From assembly GCA_022763485.1 (NCBI GenBank), contig JALEGX010000002.1:1-43950 (forward strand): a DNA stretch of 43,950 nt. The letters are read 5' to 3'. Positions 26,698-34,469 of the stretch are shown in pieces (within the stretch, counting starts at the first letter, position 1; every line of letters begins with the position of its first letter). A model generated the notes under the pieces. It made no database searches, was not told the origin of the DNA, and saw only the letters and a program-made list of their open reading frames with translations. Origin of the DNA: Paracoccaceae bacterium. Lineage in GTDB: Bacteria; Pseudomonadota; Alphaproteobacteria; Rhodobacterales; Rhodobacteraceae. The translations under genes and the position numbers were made by a program.

Positions 26698-27069
26698 ATG
26701 GAAAACGTCGTTCTCATCATTCACCTTCTCCTGGCCCTTGGCCTGATCGCCGTCGTGCTGATGCAGCGGTCCGAAGGGGGTGGCCTGGGAATGGGCGGCG
26801 GCGGTGGGGCCGGTGGCGTCATGTCCGGTCGCGCTGCGGCGACGGCTCTGGGCAAAGTGACCTGGATCCTGTTCGCGGCCTTCCTGGTCACGTCGATCAC
26901 GCTGACCATCATCGCGGCACAGAAATCCGCCGGGTCCTCGGTCATCGACCGCCTGGGCGTGCCTGCCCCGGCAGAAACCGAATCCAGCACACCTGTGGTT
27001 CCCTCCGGCGACAGCCTGCTGCCCCCGGCAGAAGGTGACAATGCGCCGCTGACGCCGCGCGCGGACTAA
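26698..27069 (+). CDS. secG: Preprotein translocase subunit SecG
   Basis: SecG is the small membrane subunit of the SecYEG translocon. The 123-residue protein has two transmembrane helices (about 2-21, NVVLIIHLLLALGLIAVVLM, and 55-74, WILFAAFLVTSITLTIIAAQ). Between them is the typical Gly-rich loop (QRSEGGGLGMGGGGGAGG, then a further Gly-Val-Met segment). A long Pro/Ala/Glu C-terminal tail is usual in alphaproteobacteria. Divergent from nthA and 198 bases before pyrG. Confidence 0.96.
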   Translation: MENVVLIIHLLLALGLIAVVLMQRSEGGGLGMGGGGGAGGVMSGRAAATALGKVTWILFAAFLVTSITLTIIAAQKSAGSSVIDRLGVPAPAETESSTPVVPSGDSLLPPAEGDNAPLTPRAD

Positions 27070-27124
27070 ACCACACAACACCTTGCTAACCGGATTGGGG
27101 CCGCAACAGCATCTTGCGGTTCCC

Positions 27125-27219
27125 TTGCACTTATGTTGCGAATCCTTTATATGTGAAGTCCCGTGATGCTTCGGTTTTTGGGCATGGGTCCGAACCGTAT
27201 TGGGCAATCGAAATTCGAT
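27125..27219 (+). promoter_or_regulatory. pyrG promoter and palindromic leader element
   Basis: TTGCAC (27125-27130), 17-base spacer, TATATG (27148-27153) is a good sigma-70-type promoter. The roughly 105-base leader contains a perfect 13-base palindrome ATCGAA-A-TTCGAT (27207-27219), about 50 bases before the pyrG start. Confidence 0.6.
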
Positions 27220-27267
27220 CTGATCGACGTCTGATCAACACAGGTTCACGGGGGCTGCCGAACACTC

Positions 27268-28911
27268 ATGGCGCGTTTCATCTTCATCACCGGTGGTGTG
27301 GTTTCATCCTTGGGCAAGGGCCTGGCCTCTGCCGCACTCGGGGCTTTGCTGCAGGCCCGCGGGTTTTCCGTTCGTCTGCGCAAGCTGGACCCTTATCTGA
27401 ACGTCGACCCCGGCACCATGTCGCCCTTCGAACATGGTGAGGTGTTCGTCACCGACGATGGCGCGGAAACCGATCTGGACCTGGGCCATTACGAGCGGTT
27501 CACCGGTGTCCCCGCCCGCAAGACCGACTCGGTCAGCTCGGGCCGGATCTACACCAACGTGCTGGAGAAAGAGCGCCGTGGCGACTACCTGGGTAAGACG
27601 ATCCAGGTGATTCCGCACGTCACCAATGAGATCAAGGACTTCATCGCCATCGGCGAAGATGAGGTCGACTTCATGCTCTGTGAAATCGGCGGCACCGTCG
27701 GCGACATCGAAGGCCTGCCCTTCTTTGAAGCGATCCGCCAGTTCGCGCAGGATCGCCCGCGCGGCCAGTGCATCTTCATGCATCTGACCCTGCTGCCCTG
27801 GATCAAGGCCTCGGGTGAGCTGAAGACCAAACCGACGCAGCACTCGGTCAAGGAACTGCGCTCGATCGGCATCGCGCCGGACATTCTGGTCTGTCGTTCG
27901 GAAGGACCGATTCCCAAGAAAGAGCGCGACAAGCTGGCGCTGTTCTGCAACGTGCGCCCCGACAGTGTGATCGCGGCACAGGACCTGAAGTCCATCTATG
28001 AAGCGCCGCTGGCCTATCACCGTGAAGGGCTGGATCAGGCGGTTCTGGATGCCTTTGGCATTACCCCTGCCCCGAAACCGAATCTGGCCCGCTGGGAAGA
28101 TGTGGCTGACCGGATCTACAACCCCGAAGGTCAGGTGAAGGTTGCCATCGTCGGCAAGTACACCCAGCTGGAAGACGCCTATAAATCCATCGCCGAGGCC
28201 CTGACCCACGGCGGCATGGCCAACCGGGTGAAGGTCAAGATCGAATGGGTCGACGCCGAGGTCTTTGACAAGGAAGACGCCGCACCGCATCTGGAAGGGT
28301 ATCACGCGATTCTGGTGCCCGGCGGATTTGGCGAACGCGGCACCGAAGGCAAGATCAAGGCCGCGCAATACGCCCGCGAACACAAGGTGCCCTATCTGGG
28401 GATCTGTCTGGGCATGCAGATGGCGGTCATCGAAGCCGCGCGCAACGTGGCAGGCATCCACGAAGCCGGATCCGAAGAGTTCGACCATGAGGCTGGCAAG
28501 AAACGCTTTGAGCCGGTTGTCTATCACCTGAAGGAATGGGTGCAGGGCAACCACAAGGTTGAGCGCAAGGTCGGGGACGACAAGGGCGGCACCATGCGTC
28601 TGGGCGCCTATGACGCGGCGCTGGCCGAAGGCTCGCGCGTGTCCGAAGTCTATGGCGCCACCGCCATCGAGGAACGCCACCGTCACCGTTATGAGGTCGA
28701 CATCAAGTATCGCGAGAAGCTGGAGGCCGCAGGCCTGAAGTTTTCGGGCATGTCGCCGGACGGACGCCTGCCCGAGATCGTGGAATGGGCCGATCACCCG
28801 TGGTTCATCGGTGTGCAGTACCACCCCGAGCTGAAATCGAAACCGTTCGAACCGCACCCGCTGTTTGCCGATTTCGTCCGCGCGGCCAAGGAAACCTCGC
28901 GTCTGGTGTAA
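27268..28911 (+). CDS. pyrG: CTP synthase (glutamine-hydrolysing)
   Basis: PyrG aminates UTP to CTP with ATP and glutamine. The 547-residue protein has the N-terminal synthetase domain (about 1-267) with the P-loop [20 protein letters not shown] and [20 protein letters not shown]. The C-terminal class I amidotransferase domain (about 295-540) has the nucleophile in [18 protein letters not shown] (Cys near 384) and the His-Glu pair in [12 protein letters not shown]. Start at ATG 27268 ([16 protein letters not shown]). Full-length, preceded by a clear promoter. Confidence 0.98.
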   Translation: MARFIFITGGVVSSLGKGLASAALGALLQARGFSVRLRKLDPYLNVDPGTMSPFEHGEVFVTDDGAETDLDLGHYERFTGVPARKTDSVSSGRIYTNVLEKERRGDYLGKTIQVIPHVTNEIKDFIAIGEDEVDFMLCEIGGTVGDIEGLPFFEAIRQFAQDRPRGQCIFMHLTLLPWIKASGELKTKPTQHSVKELRSIGIAPDILVCRSEGPIPKKERDKLALFCNVRPDSVIAAQDLKSIYEAPLAYHREGLDQAVLDAFGITPAPKPNLARWEDVADRIYNPEGQVKVAIVGKYTQLEDAYKSIAEALTHGGMANRVKVKIEWVDAEVFDKEDAAPHLEGYHAILVPGGFGERGTEGKIKAAQYAREHKVPYLGICLGMQMAVIEAARNVAGIHEAGSEEFDHEAGKKRFEPVVYHLKEWVQGNHKVERKVGDDKGGTMRLGAYDAALAEGSRVSEVYGATAIEERHRHRYEVDIKYREKLEAAGLKFSGMSPDGRLPEIVEWADHPWFIGVQYHPELKSKPFEPHPLFADFVRAAKETSRLV

Positions 28912-28926
28912 TCCGCAATTTTTCAT

Positions 28927-28957
28927 CCCGGCCGTGTTCTTGGCGGCCGGGGTGTTC
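28927..28957 (+). terminator. Probable pyrG terminator hairpin
   Basis: CCCGGCCG / CGGCCGGG, perfect eight-base stem with a nine-base loop, 16 bases past the stop. The following T content (TGTTCTG) is weak. Confidence 0.55.
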
Positions 28958-29008
28958 TGCTGAGACAGAAGCCATGCAATCGCCAGCGGCTTGTGTTACC
29001 CCTGCCAG

Positions 29009-29698
29009 ATGCGCAGCCTATTTGTTCTGTTCTTTTGTTTCTGCTTCCTGAGCGAAGCCCGGGCACAGGTTGCCCCAGTCCCCTACTCCTATCTGAAGCA
29101 AATTCTGGATGGGCGTGTCACCTTCGAAAGCCTGCCGCAGCGACGAGAACCCGGTTTCAAACTGGATTCACCGATTCGCGCCCCCGGTCTGCGGATCGGC
29201 GAACGGTTTGCGGGCCAACGGCTGACCCACACGAACACGCCGTGGGATCAGGTCGACGGGCAGCCCCGCCCGCCGCTGCGCCTGCTGGCAGGCCGGAATG
29301 GGCGTAACCTGTCGGTGGCCTGGCATCGGGGGTTTGGATCAAACGCCCTGTTCCCTCTTGGTCACATCGGCTTCCCTGCGATCGAAGCGCGGGGCGAAGG
29401 GGCCATTGCGGTGCAATTTGATGTGCCCCAGTCCCGTTTCGGGCTGCGCATTCATTCAGATTACCCCGCCCCGCTGGGGCAGCGAGCGCCGGGCGGCAGC
29501 GCGATTTTTCATCTCTATGATTTCCGTGGCACCCTGATTGCCCAGCACGAATTTCCCCTGCACAGCGGCATCCTTGAAATCGGTCTGCAGCGACCGGGCG
29601 GAATCTCGGACATTTCGGGCTTTGTATTGACCAATACCGACCCCGGCGGGATTGCCATCGACGACATTCTGTTTCAGCTTACATCCCTGACTGGTTAG
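29009..29698 (+). CDS. Secreted hypothetical protein
   Basis: A 229-residue exported protein with a signal peptide (MRSLFVLFFCFCFLSEARA, cleavage near ARA-QV). The mature part is rich in beta-strand-like segments. It includes ERFAGQRLTHTNTPWDQVDG, a jelly-roll-like stretch AIAVQFDVPQSRFGLRIHSD, and a C-terminal FVLTNTDPGGIAIDDILFQL reminiscent of the end of carbohydrate-binding-type domains in exported proteins. No catalytic motif seen. Start at ATG 29009. It ends 12 bases before the DUF1330 gene and is probably cotranscribed with it. Function unknown. Confidence 0.75.
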   Translation: MRSLFVLFFCFCFLSEARAQVAPVPYSYLKQILDGRVTFESLPQRREPGFKLDSPIRAPGLRIGERFAGQRLTHTNTPWDQVDGQPRPPLRLLAGRNGRNLSVAWHRGFGSNALFPLGHIGFPAIEARGEGAIAVQFDVPQSRFGLRIHSDYPAPLGQRAPGGSAIFHLYDFRGTLIAQHEFPLHSGILEIGLQRPGGISDISGFVLTNTDPGGIAIDDILFQLTSLTG

Positions 29699-29710
29699 CG
29701 AGGGAAAGTT

Positions 29711-30004
29711 ATGGCCAAAGCTTATTGGGTCGCCCATGTGGATGTGGACGACATGGAACGTTACAAGGATTACATCGCTGCAAACGCAGCCCCTTTTGCA
29801 GAATACGGCGCCAAATTCCTGATCCGCGGCGGTCACAAGGAAGTGCGCGAAGGCGCGCTGCGCGCCCGCACGGTTGTGATTGAATTTAAGGATTTTGAAA
29901 CCGCCAAGGCGTGTTATGACAGCGTGTCCTACCAGGACGCCAAAGCCCTGCGCGATCCGGTCTCGACCGGCGATATGGCCATCGTCGAAGGCTACGACGG
30001 GTAG
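29711..30004 (+). CDS. DUF1330 family protein
   Basis: A 97-residue cytosolic protein of the DUF1330 (dimeric alpha-beta barrel) family. It has the family pattern AKAYWVAHVDVDDMERYKDY, then FLIRGGHKEVREG and TVVIEFKDFETAKACYDSVS. It probably forms a ferredoxin-fold dimer; no activity is established for the family. ATG 29711 follows GAGGGAAAGTT. It sits 12 bases after a secreted-protein gene and 36 bases before the TerB-like pair, all on the same strand. Confidence 0.9.
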   Translation: MAKAYWVAHVDVDDMERYKDYIAANAAPFAEYGAKFLIRGGHKEVREGALRARTVVIEFKDFETAKACYDSVSYQDAKALRDPVSTGDMAIVEGYDG

Positions 30005-30040
30005 TTGTTGGTTGGTTAACTACAAGATATGGGGTAAACT

Positions 30041-30502
30041 ATGCCCATGCTGAAAAAGTTCTTCCAGGCGTTTCGACCCGAAACGCCCGCCGCGCTTCCA
30101 GATCCCGACGCCGAGCTTGCGCTTGGCGCATTGCTGGTGCGGGTGGCGAAATCGGATCGCGAATACCAGGTTGAGGAGATCAGCCTGATCGACCGGATCC
30201 TGGCCCGCCTCTATCAGCACAACGCGATCGAGGCCGCGAAGGTGCGCGCCACCTGTGAGAAGCTGCACGCCGCCGCACCCGAAACGGATACCTTCGGCAA
30301 GCTGATCCGGGAAACCACCGGACTTGAAGAGCGTCTGGCGGCGTTGGATGCGCTGTGGGAAGTGGTTCTGGCAGACGGGATGGAACATGAAGGCGAGCTG
30401 AGAATCGTCGAAGACGCCCGCAAGGCAATGGGCCTGAGTTTCGCCGATAGCGAAGCCGCCCATGACCGGGCCCGGGCCAAGCTGATCGCCTCGGGGGAAT
30501 GA
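30041..30502 (+). CDS. TerB-like family protein, copy 1
   Basis: A 153-residue all-helical protein of the tellurite-resistance TerB-like family. The fold has internal two-fold symmetry with acidic turns: LGALLVRVAKSDREYQVEEI (about 29-48) and ALWEVVLADGMEHEGELRIV (about 105-124). Acidic residues at such positions bind metal in TerB. It is closely similar to the next gene, pointing to tandem duplication. A hairpin spans the stop codon (CGGGGGAA 30492-30499 / TTTCCCCG 30504-30511), with a T run ten bases later. No other ter genes are near, so a tellurite role is unsupported. Confidence 0.85.
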   Translation: MPMLKKFFQAFRPETPAALPDPDAELALGALLVRVAKSDREYQVEEISLIDRILARLYQHNAIEAAKVRATCEKLHAAAPETDTFGKLIRETTGLEERLAALDALWEVVLADGMEHEGELRIVEDARKAMGLSFADSEAAHDRARAKLIASGE

Positions 30503-30575
30503 CTTTCCCCGGGCGTGATGTTTTTTGCCGATCTTTCACCCTTGGCGCGATAGTCACCAGCGTTAGTATCGACTC

Positions 30576-31016
30576 ATGATTGCAGAGTTTCTGAACCGCC
30601 TTTTCCATCCCTCCACCACGCAGCTGCCTGATGCGGATGCAAGGCTTGCCTTGTCTGCGCTTCTGGTGCGGATCGCCCGATCCGACCACAATTACGCAGC
30701 TGTCGAGCAGGACCGTATCGACCGCATCCTCATGGCCCGCTACGGGCTGGATCTGGGCGGTTCTGCCCTGTTGCGCGAGGAAGCCGAAGCGCTGGAGGCC
30801 GAAGCGCCCGACACCGTACGCTTTACTCGCGCGATCAAGGACGCCGTGCCGTATGAGGATCGTCAAGCCGTGGTCGAGGCCATGTGGCAGGTTGCCCTGG
30901 CCGATGGGCAGCGCGACGACGAAGAAGACGCGCTGCTTCGGCTGGCCGCAAGCCTGTTGGGCGTCAATGACGTGGACAGCGCCCGGGCACGGCGCAAAGT
31001 TGAAGGCAACCAATGA
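30576..31016 (+). CDS. TerB-like family protein, copy 2
   Basis: A 146-residue TerB-like protein, paralogous to the preceding gene. Matching segments are LPDADARLALSALLVRIARS, then the acidic-turn EQDRIDRILMARYG, and in the second half MWQVALADGQRDDEEDALLR. Both copies begin with a short amphipathic FLNRLFHP/FFQAFRP-type helix. The TGA overlaps the ATG of the PhnD-like gene by four bases (ATGA), which shows translational coupling. Function unknown. Confidence 0.85.
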   Translation: MIAEFLNRLFHPSTTQLPDADARLALSALLVRIARSDHNYAAVEQDRIDRILMARYGLDLGGSALLREEAEALEAEAPDTVRFTRAIKDAVPYEDRQAVVEAMWQVALADGQRDDEEDALLRLAASLLGVNDVDSARARRKVEGNQ

Positions 31017-31759
31017 TCGCTCATCTGGGAATGTATGACCGTCCGGAAACCGCTGCGGCCAATGACCGGTTCTGGGCCGGCATTCGCGACGCCCTGGGGC
31101 ACGGACCAGATGCCCTGACCCGTGACGGCGATTTCTGGGAGATCTGGCGATCCCCCGACCTGCTGTTGTCGCAGACCTGCGGCATGCCCTATCGCACCAA
31201 GCTGCATGGAGAGGTCGCGCTGGTTGGCACCCCCGACTATGGCCTGACCGGTTGCCCGCCGGGCTATTATTGCAGCGTCTTTGTCGCCCATCGCGACCGC
31301 GCGGGCAGCGCACTGCGGGATTTCGACGGTCAGGTGTTTGCCTATAACGAAGATCTGTCGCAATCGGGCTGGGCCGCGCCCCAGACCCATATGGCAGCCG
31401 AGGGCGTGCGCCACGGGTCTCTGCTGCAAACCGGGGGCCATGCGTTGTCGGCACAGGCGGTGGCGGACCGACAGGCGGACTTTGCAGCACTGGACGCGCT
31501 GACATGGGATCTGATCCAGGAGCACGATGATTTTGCAAAGGATCTGATCGAACTGGCGCGCACCGAACCCACCCCCACCTTGCCCTTCATCACCGCGCTT
31601 TCCCACGATGCCGCCCCCCTGCGGGACGCGATCCGGACGGCGATCCAGAACCTCAGTGACGCGGACCGGCGCCTTCTGCGACTGCAAGATCTGGTGGAGA
31701 TTCCGGCCGAGACCTATCTGGCCATCCCCACACCGCCTGCCCCGGGCAGCACGGTCTGA
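31013..31759 (+). CDS. Signal-less PhnD-like (phosphate/phosphonate-binding type) protein
   Basis: A 248-residue protein with a periplasmic-binding-protein fold of the PhnD/phosphonate type. The start is LGMYDRPETAAANDRFWAG, then LLLSQTCGMPYRTKLHGEVA, YYCSVFVAHRDRAGS and LIELARTEPTPTLPFITA. These fit the ligand-cleft blocks of that family. It has no signal peptide or lipobox, so it is predicted cytosolic, unlike transporter-bound members. No ABC permease is coupled to it. Instead it is translationally coupled to a TerB-like protein and followed by a terminator. It could be a ligand-sensing or enzyme-like descendant of the binding-protein fold. Confidence 0.8.
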   Translation: MIAHLGMYDRPETAAANDRFWAGIRDALGHGPDALTRDGDFWEIWRSPDLLLSQTCGMPYRTKLHGEVALVGTPDYGLTGCPPGYYCSVFVAHRDRAGSALRDFDGQVFAYNEDLSQSGWAAPQTHMAAEGVRHGSLLQTGGHALSAQAVADRQADFAALDALTWDLIQEHDDFAKDLIELARTEPTPTLPFITALSHDAAPLRDAIRTAIQNLSDADRRLLRLQDLVEIPAETYLAIPTPPAPGSTV

Positions 31760-31778
31760 GCGAGTCGACGCACGCGGC

Positions 31779-31803
31779 GCGGCGACCACGAATCGCCGCT
31801 TTG
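31779..31803 (+). terminator. Intrinsic terminator after the PhnD-like gene
   Basis: GCGGCGA-CCACGAA-TCGCCGC followed directly by TTTT, 20 bases past the stop. Confidence 0.8.
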
Positions 31804-31837
31804 TCGGGCCGTCGCAGCCGATTTGGCCGGTCAGCTT

Positions 31838-31940
31838 GCGAAATGGCGCAATTGGGGGCCATTTTGCCAATCCTCCCGCCCGGTCAACCGGATTGGACAT
31901 TGCATTGCGCCATTTTTTCGGTCCAATAGGGATCCAATAT
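31838..31940 (+). promoter_or_regulatory. Repeat-rich control region of the amino-acid importer
   Basis: A 12-base perfect inverted repeat AAATGGCGCAAT (31842-31853) / ATTGCGCCATTT (31904-31915) encloses CCGGT-CA-ACCGG (31880-31891). It is followed by a direct repeat TCCAATA at 31922 and 31933, exactly 11 bases apart, that is one helical turn. Several more CCAAT/ATTGG elements lie between. The layout suggests cooperative binding of a regulator or looping upstream of the TTG start at 31963. Confidence 0.5.
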
Positions 31941-31962
31941 TCAACCAACCAGTGATGCTGCC

Positions 31963-32736
31963 TTGTCCCAGACCCCCCCTGTTCTTGAAATCCGTGGCCT
32001 GCACAAAGCGTATGGCGAACTTGAAGTCATCAAAGGCGTCGATATCACGGCACATAAGGGCGATGTCGTCTCGTTGATCGGCTCATCCGGATCGGGCAAA
32101 TCCACTCTGCTGCGGTGCTACAATCTGCTGGAAGACAGCCAACAGGGCGAAATCCTGTTCAAGGGCGAACCGATCAACTGGAAGGGCACGGGGCTGAGCC
32201 GCCGCCCCGCCGATGCCAAGCAGATCCTGCGCATTCGCACCAACCTGTCGATGGTGTTCCAGCAGTTCAACCTGTGGGCCCATATGACAATCCTTGAAAA
32301 CGTGATGGAAGCGCCGGTGACCGTGCTGGGCCGCGACAAGGCCGAGGTTGAACAGGCCGCACGCAAATATCTGGAAAAGGTCGGCATCGGCGACAAATGC
32401 GATGTCTACCCAGCGCAGCTGTCGGGTGGCCAGCAACAGCGGGCCGCGATCGCACGAGCGCTCTGCATGGAACCCGAAGCGCTGCTGTTTGACGAACCGA
32501 CATCAGCCCTGGACCCGGAGCTGGAGCAGGAAGTGGTCAAGGTGATCAAGGACCTGGCCGCCGAGGGGCGCACCATGCTGATCGTGACCCATGACATGAA
32601 ACTGGCGGCCGATGTCTCCAGCCATGTCGTCTTCCTGCATCAGGGGCTGATCGAAGAGGAAGGCACCCCGCAGGAGGTGTTTGACCAGACCACATCCGAG
32701 CGCCTGCAGGGCTTCCTGTCGGCGACCCGACACTAA
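31963..32736 (+). CDS. ABC transporter ATP-binding protein, polar amino-acid type
   Basis: A 257-residue ATPase of the HisP/GlnQ type that powers the adjacent importer on the cytosolic face. Motifs: Walker A LIGSSGSGKSTLLR (about 38-51), Q-loop MVFQQFNLW, signature LSGGQQQRAAIARAL, Walker B EALLFDEPTSALDPEL, H-loop LIVTHDMK. There is no in-frame ATG before Walker A, so the TTG at 31963 (MSQTPPVLEIRGLHKAYG) is the likely start. First gene of the four-gene importer operon. It differs from most HisP by an extra segment GEPINWKGTGLSRRPADAKQ before the Q-loop. Confidence 0.95.
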   Translation: MSQTPPVLEIRGLHKAYGELEVIKGVDITAHKGDVVSLIGSSGSGKSTLLRCYNLLEDSQQGEILFKGEPINWKGTGLSRRPADAKQILRIRTNLSMVFQQFNLWAHMTILENVMEAPVTVLGRDKAEVEQAARKYLEKVGIGDKCDVYPAQLSGGQQQRAAIARALCMEPEALLFDEPTSALDPELEQEVVKVIKDLAAEGRTMLIVTHDMKLAADVSSHVVFLHQGLIEEEGTPQEVFDQTTSERLQGFLSATRH

Positions 32737-32768
32737 CCCACAAATAAAACCAGAACGGGAGTGAAACC

Positions 32769-33476
32769 ATGAAGAAACTGTTCCTCGGAACCGCCGCTTT
32801 GGCGCTTACCGCGGGTATGGCCCTGGCCGATACCGTGCGTATGGGAACCGAAGGCGCCTACGCGCCCTGGAACTTCGTCAACGACGCCGGCGAAATCGAC
32901 GGCTTCGAGCGCGAACTGGGCGATGAGCTGTGCAAGCGCGCCAACCTGACCTGCGAATGGGTCAAGAACGACTGGGATTCGATCATCCCGAACCTGGTTT
33001 CGGGCAACTACGACACCATCATCGCCGGCATGTCCATCACCGCCGAGCGTGATGAAGTGATCGACTTCACCCAGCCCTACACCCCGCCAGATCCGTCCGC
33101 CTATGTCGCTCTGTCGGCAGATGTGGACCTGGCAGGCGGCGTGATCGCAGCCCAGGCCACCACCATCCAGGCCGCCTTCGTGGCTGAACAGGGCTGGACC
33201 CTGGTCGAATTCGCAACCCCGGAAGAAACCGTTGCAGCCGTTCGCAACGGCGAAGCGGACGCAGTTCTGGCCGACCAGAGCTTCCTGGACACCGTCGTCG
33301 GTGACGGCCTGGTCATGCTGGACCGCAAGGAAGCCCTGGGCGGCGGCGTCGGCATGGGCATCCGTGAATCCGATGGTGAACTGCGCGGCAAGTTCGACGC
33401 GGCAATCCAGTCGATGAAAGACGATGGCTCGCTGAACACGCTGATCGCCAAATGGGAAGTCTCGTCTCAGTGGTAA
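32769..33476 (+). CDS. Periplasmic amino-acid-binding protein
   Basis: A 235-residue substrate-binding protein of the polar amino acid family (SBP_bac_3). The signal peptide is MKKLFLGTAALALTAGMALA, cleaved before DT. Family blocks: MGTEGAYAPWNFVNDAGEID, GFERELGDELCKRANLTCEW (one disulfide-capable Cys pair), NYDTIIAGMSITAERDEVID, and GEADAVLADQSFLD. At about 215 mature residues it is on the short side for the family. Lies 32 bases after the ATPase gene. A stable hairpin follows its stop. The ligand is likely a basic or polar amino acid or opine-like amine, by family only. Confidence 0.93.
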   Translation: MKKLFLGTAALALTAGMALADTVRMGTEGAYAPWNFVNDAGEIDGFERELGDELCKRANLTCEWVKNDWDSIIPNLVSGNYDTIIAGMSITAERDEVIDFTQPYTPPDPSAYVALSADVDLAGGVIAAQATTIQAAFVAEQGWTLVEFATPEETVAAVRNGEADAVLADQSFLDTVVGDGLVMLDRKEALGGGVGMGIRESDGELRGKFDAAIQSMKDDGSLNTLIAKWEVSSQW

Positions 33477-33498
33477 TCCGATCCACCTGAGATCGACA

Positions 33499-33522
33499 GG
33501 CTCGCGGCCTTTGCCGCGGGCC
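33499..33522 (+). repeat. Intercistronic hairpin after the binding-protein gene
   Basis: GGCTCGCGGC / GCCGCGGGCC, a ten-pair stem with one G-U pair and a CTTT loop, without a T run. Such hairpins commonly stabilise or partly terminate mRNA to give excess binding protein over permease. Confidence 0.6.
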
Positions 33523-33581
33523 TGAACCTGCAGGCCGCCGCCCGTCGCGCGGCAGCGCACTAGCCGGAGACGGGCCCCGCC

Positions 33582-34469
33582 ATGTTTTCCTATTGTACAG
33601 ACCCATCTGCTCTGGAAGGCCTCAGCTGGCTCAGCTGCTACCTGACCACGGGCAAACACATGGGGTTCTACATCTCCTTTGTTGTCGTGCTTGTGCTGCT
33701 GGCCATCACGGCACCTGTCGCCCTGTTGTTCGGCTTTGCCGGTGCAACCGCCGCCCGGTCGCGGGTTGCCCCGCTGCGCTGGCTGGGCAAAGCCTATACG
33801 TCGATCGTCCGGGGCGTGCCCGACATCGCGTTCTTCCTGTTTTTTGTCATCGCCCTGGACCAGGGGTTCGAATGGCTGCGCCATCAGGTCAAATGCCCTG
33901 ATTGGGACGCGCCGGTCCGGCAGGGCAACGATTTCATCGTCTGTGACATTGCCAAACTGCCGCTTTCGACCTCGCCGCAATGGGTGCATGAAACCTACGG
34001 CTTCTTCCTGGCTGTGCTGACCTTTGCCATCGTGTTCGGCGCCTTTGCCGCCAACGTGCTTTACGGCGGGATGCGGGCTGTGCCGCGCGCACAGCTGGAA
34101 ACCGCCGAAGCCTATGGCATGACCCACCGCCAGACGTTCTGGCGCATTCTTGTGCCGCAGATGTGGGTCTATGCCCTGCCCGGTCTGGGCAACCTCTGGA
34201 TGGTTCTGATCAAGGCCACGCCGCTTCTGTTCCTGCTGGGCGTCGAAGACATCGTCTATTGGGCGCGTGAACTGGGCGGGACCAAGAACGCCCGCTTCAC
34301 CGACTACCCGCATGGGGACTGGCGGATCTGGTACTTCCTGTTCCTGCTGGTGTTCTACCTTGCCTTCACCCGCGTATCCGAAATCGTGCTGGAGCGCCTG
34401 ATGGTGCGCCTGTCACATGGCCAAGCCACGACCGGGGGCGAGAAACTTCGCAAGGGGGCAAACGCATGA
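33582..34469 (+). CDS. ABC transporter permease, polar amino-acid type (1)
   Basis: A 295-residue inner-membrane permease of the HisQ/HisM family. There are about five to six helices (first at about 27-55, YISFVVVLVLLAITAPVALL). A partial EAA-type loop reads LETAEAYGMTHRQTFWRILV. A roughly 50-residue hydrophilic insertion between helices 2 and 3 (about 100-143, DQGFEWLRHQVKCPDW, then DFIVCDIAKLP) carries two cysteines and is unusual for this small family. Its stop overlaps the next permease by four bases (ATGA). Confidence 0.92.
   Translation: MFSYCTDPSALEGLSWLSCYLTTGKHMGFYISFVVVLVLLAITAPVALLFGFAGATAARSRVAPLRWLGKAYTSIVRGVPDIAFFLFFVIALDQGFEWLRHQVKCPDWDAPVRQGNDFIVCDIAKLPLSTSPQWVHETYGFFLAVLTFAIVFGAFAANVLYGGMRAVPRAQLETAEAYGMTHRQTFWRILVPQMWVYALPGLGNLWMVLIKATPLLFLLGVEDIVYWARELGGTKNARFTDYPHGDWRIWYFLFLLVFYLAFTRVSEIVLERLMVRLSHGQATTGGEKLRKGANA

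Noticed and set aside
27304..28926. 540-codon minus-strand open frame opposite pyrG
   Set aside because: Antisense of a perfectly conserved CTP synthase; no motif, no ribosome site.
30041..31016. Tellurite-resistance operon
   Set aside because: Only TerB-like proteins are present; terA, terC, terD, terE and terZ are absent, so the name would mislead.
32733..34313. 526-codon minus-strand open frame opposite the importer genes
   Set aside because: Spans the binding-protein and permease genes in antisense; no recognisable domain.
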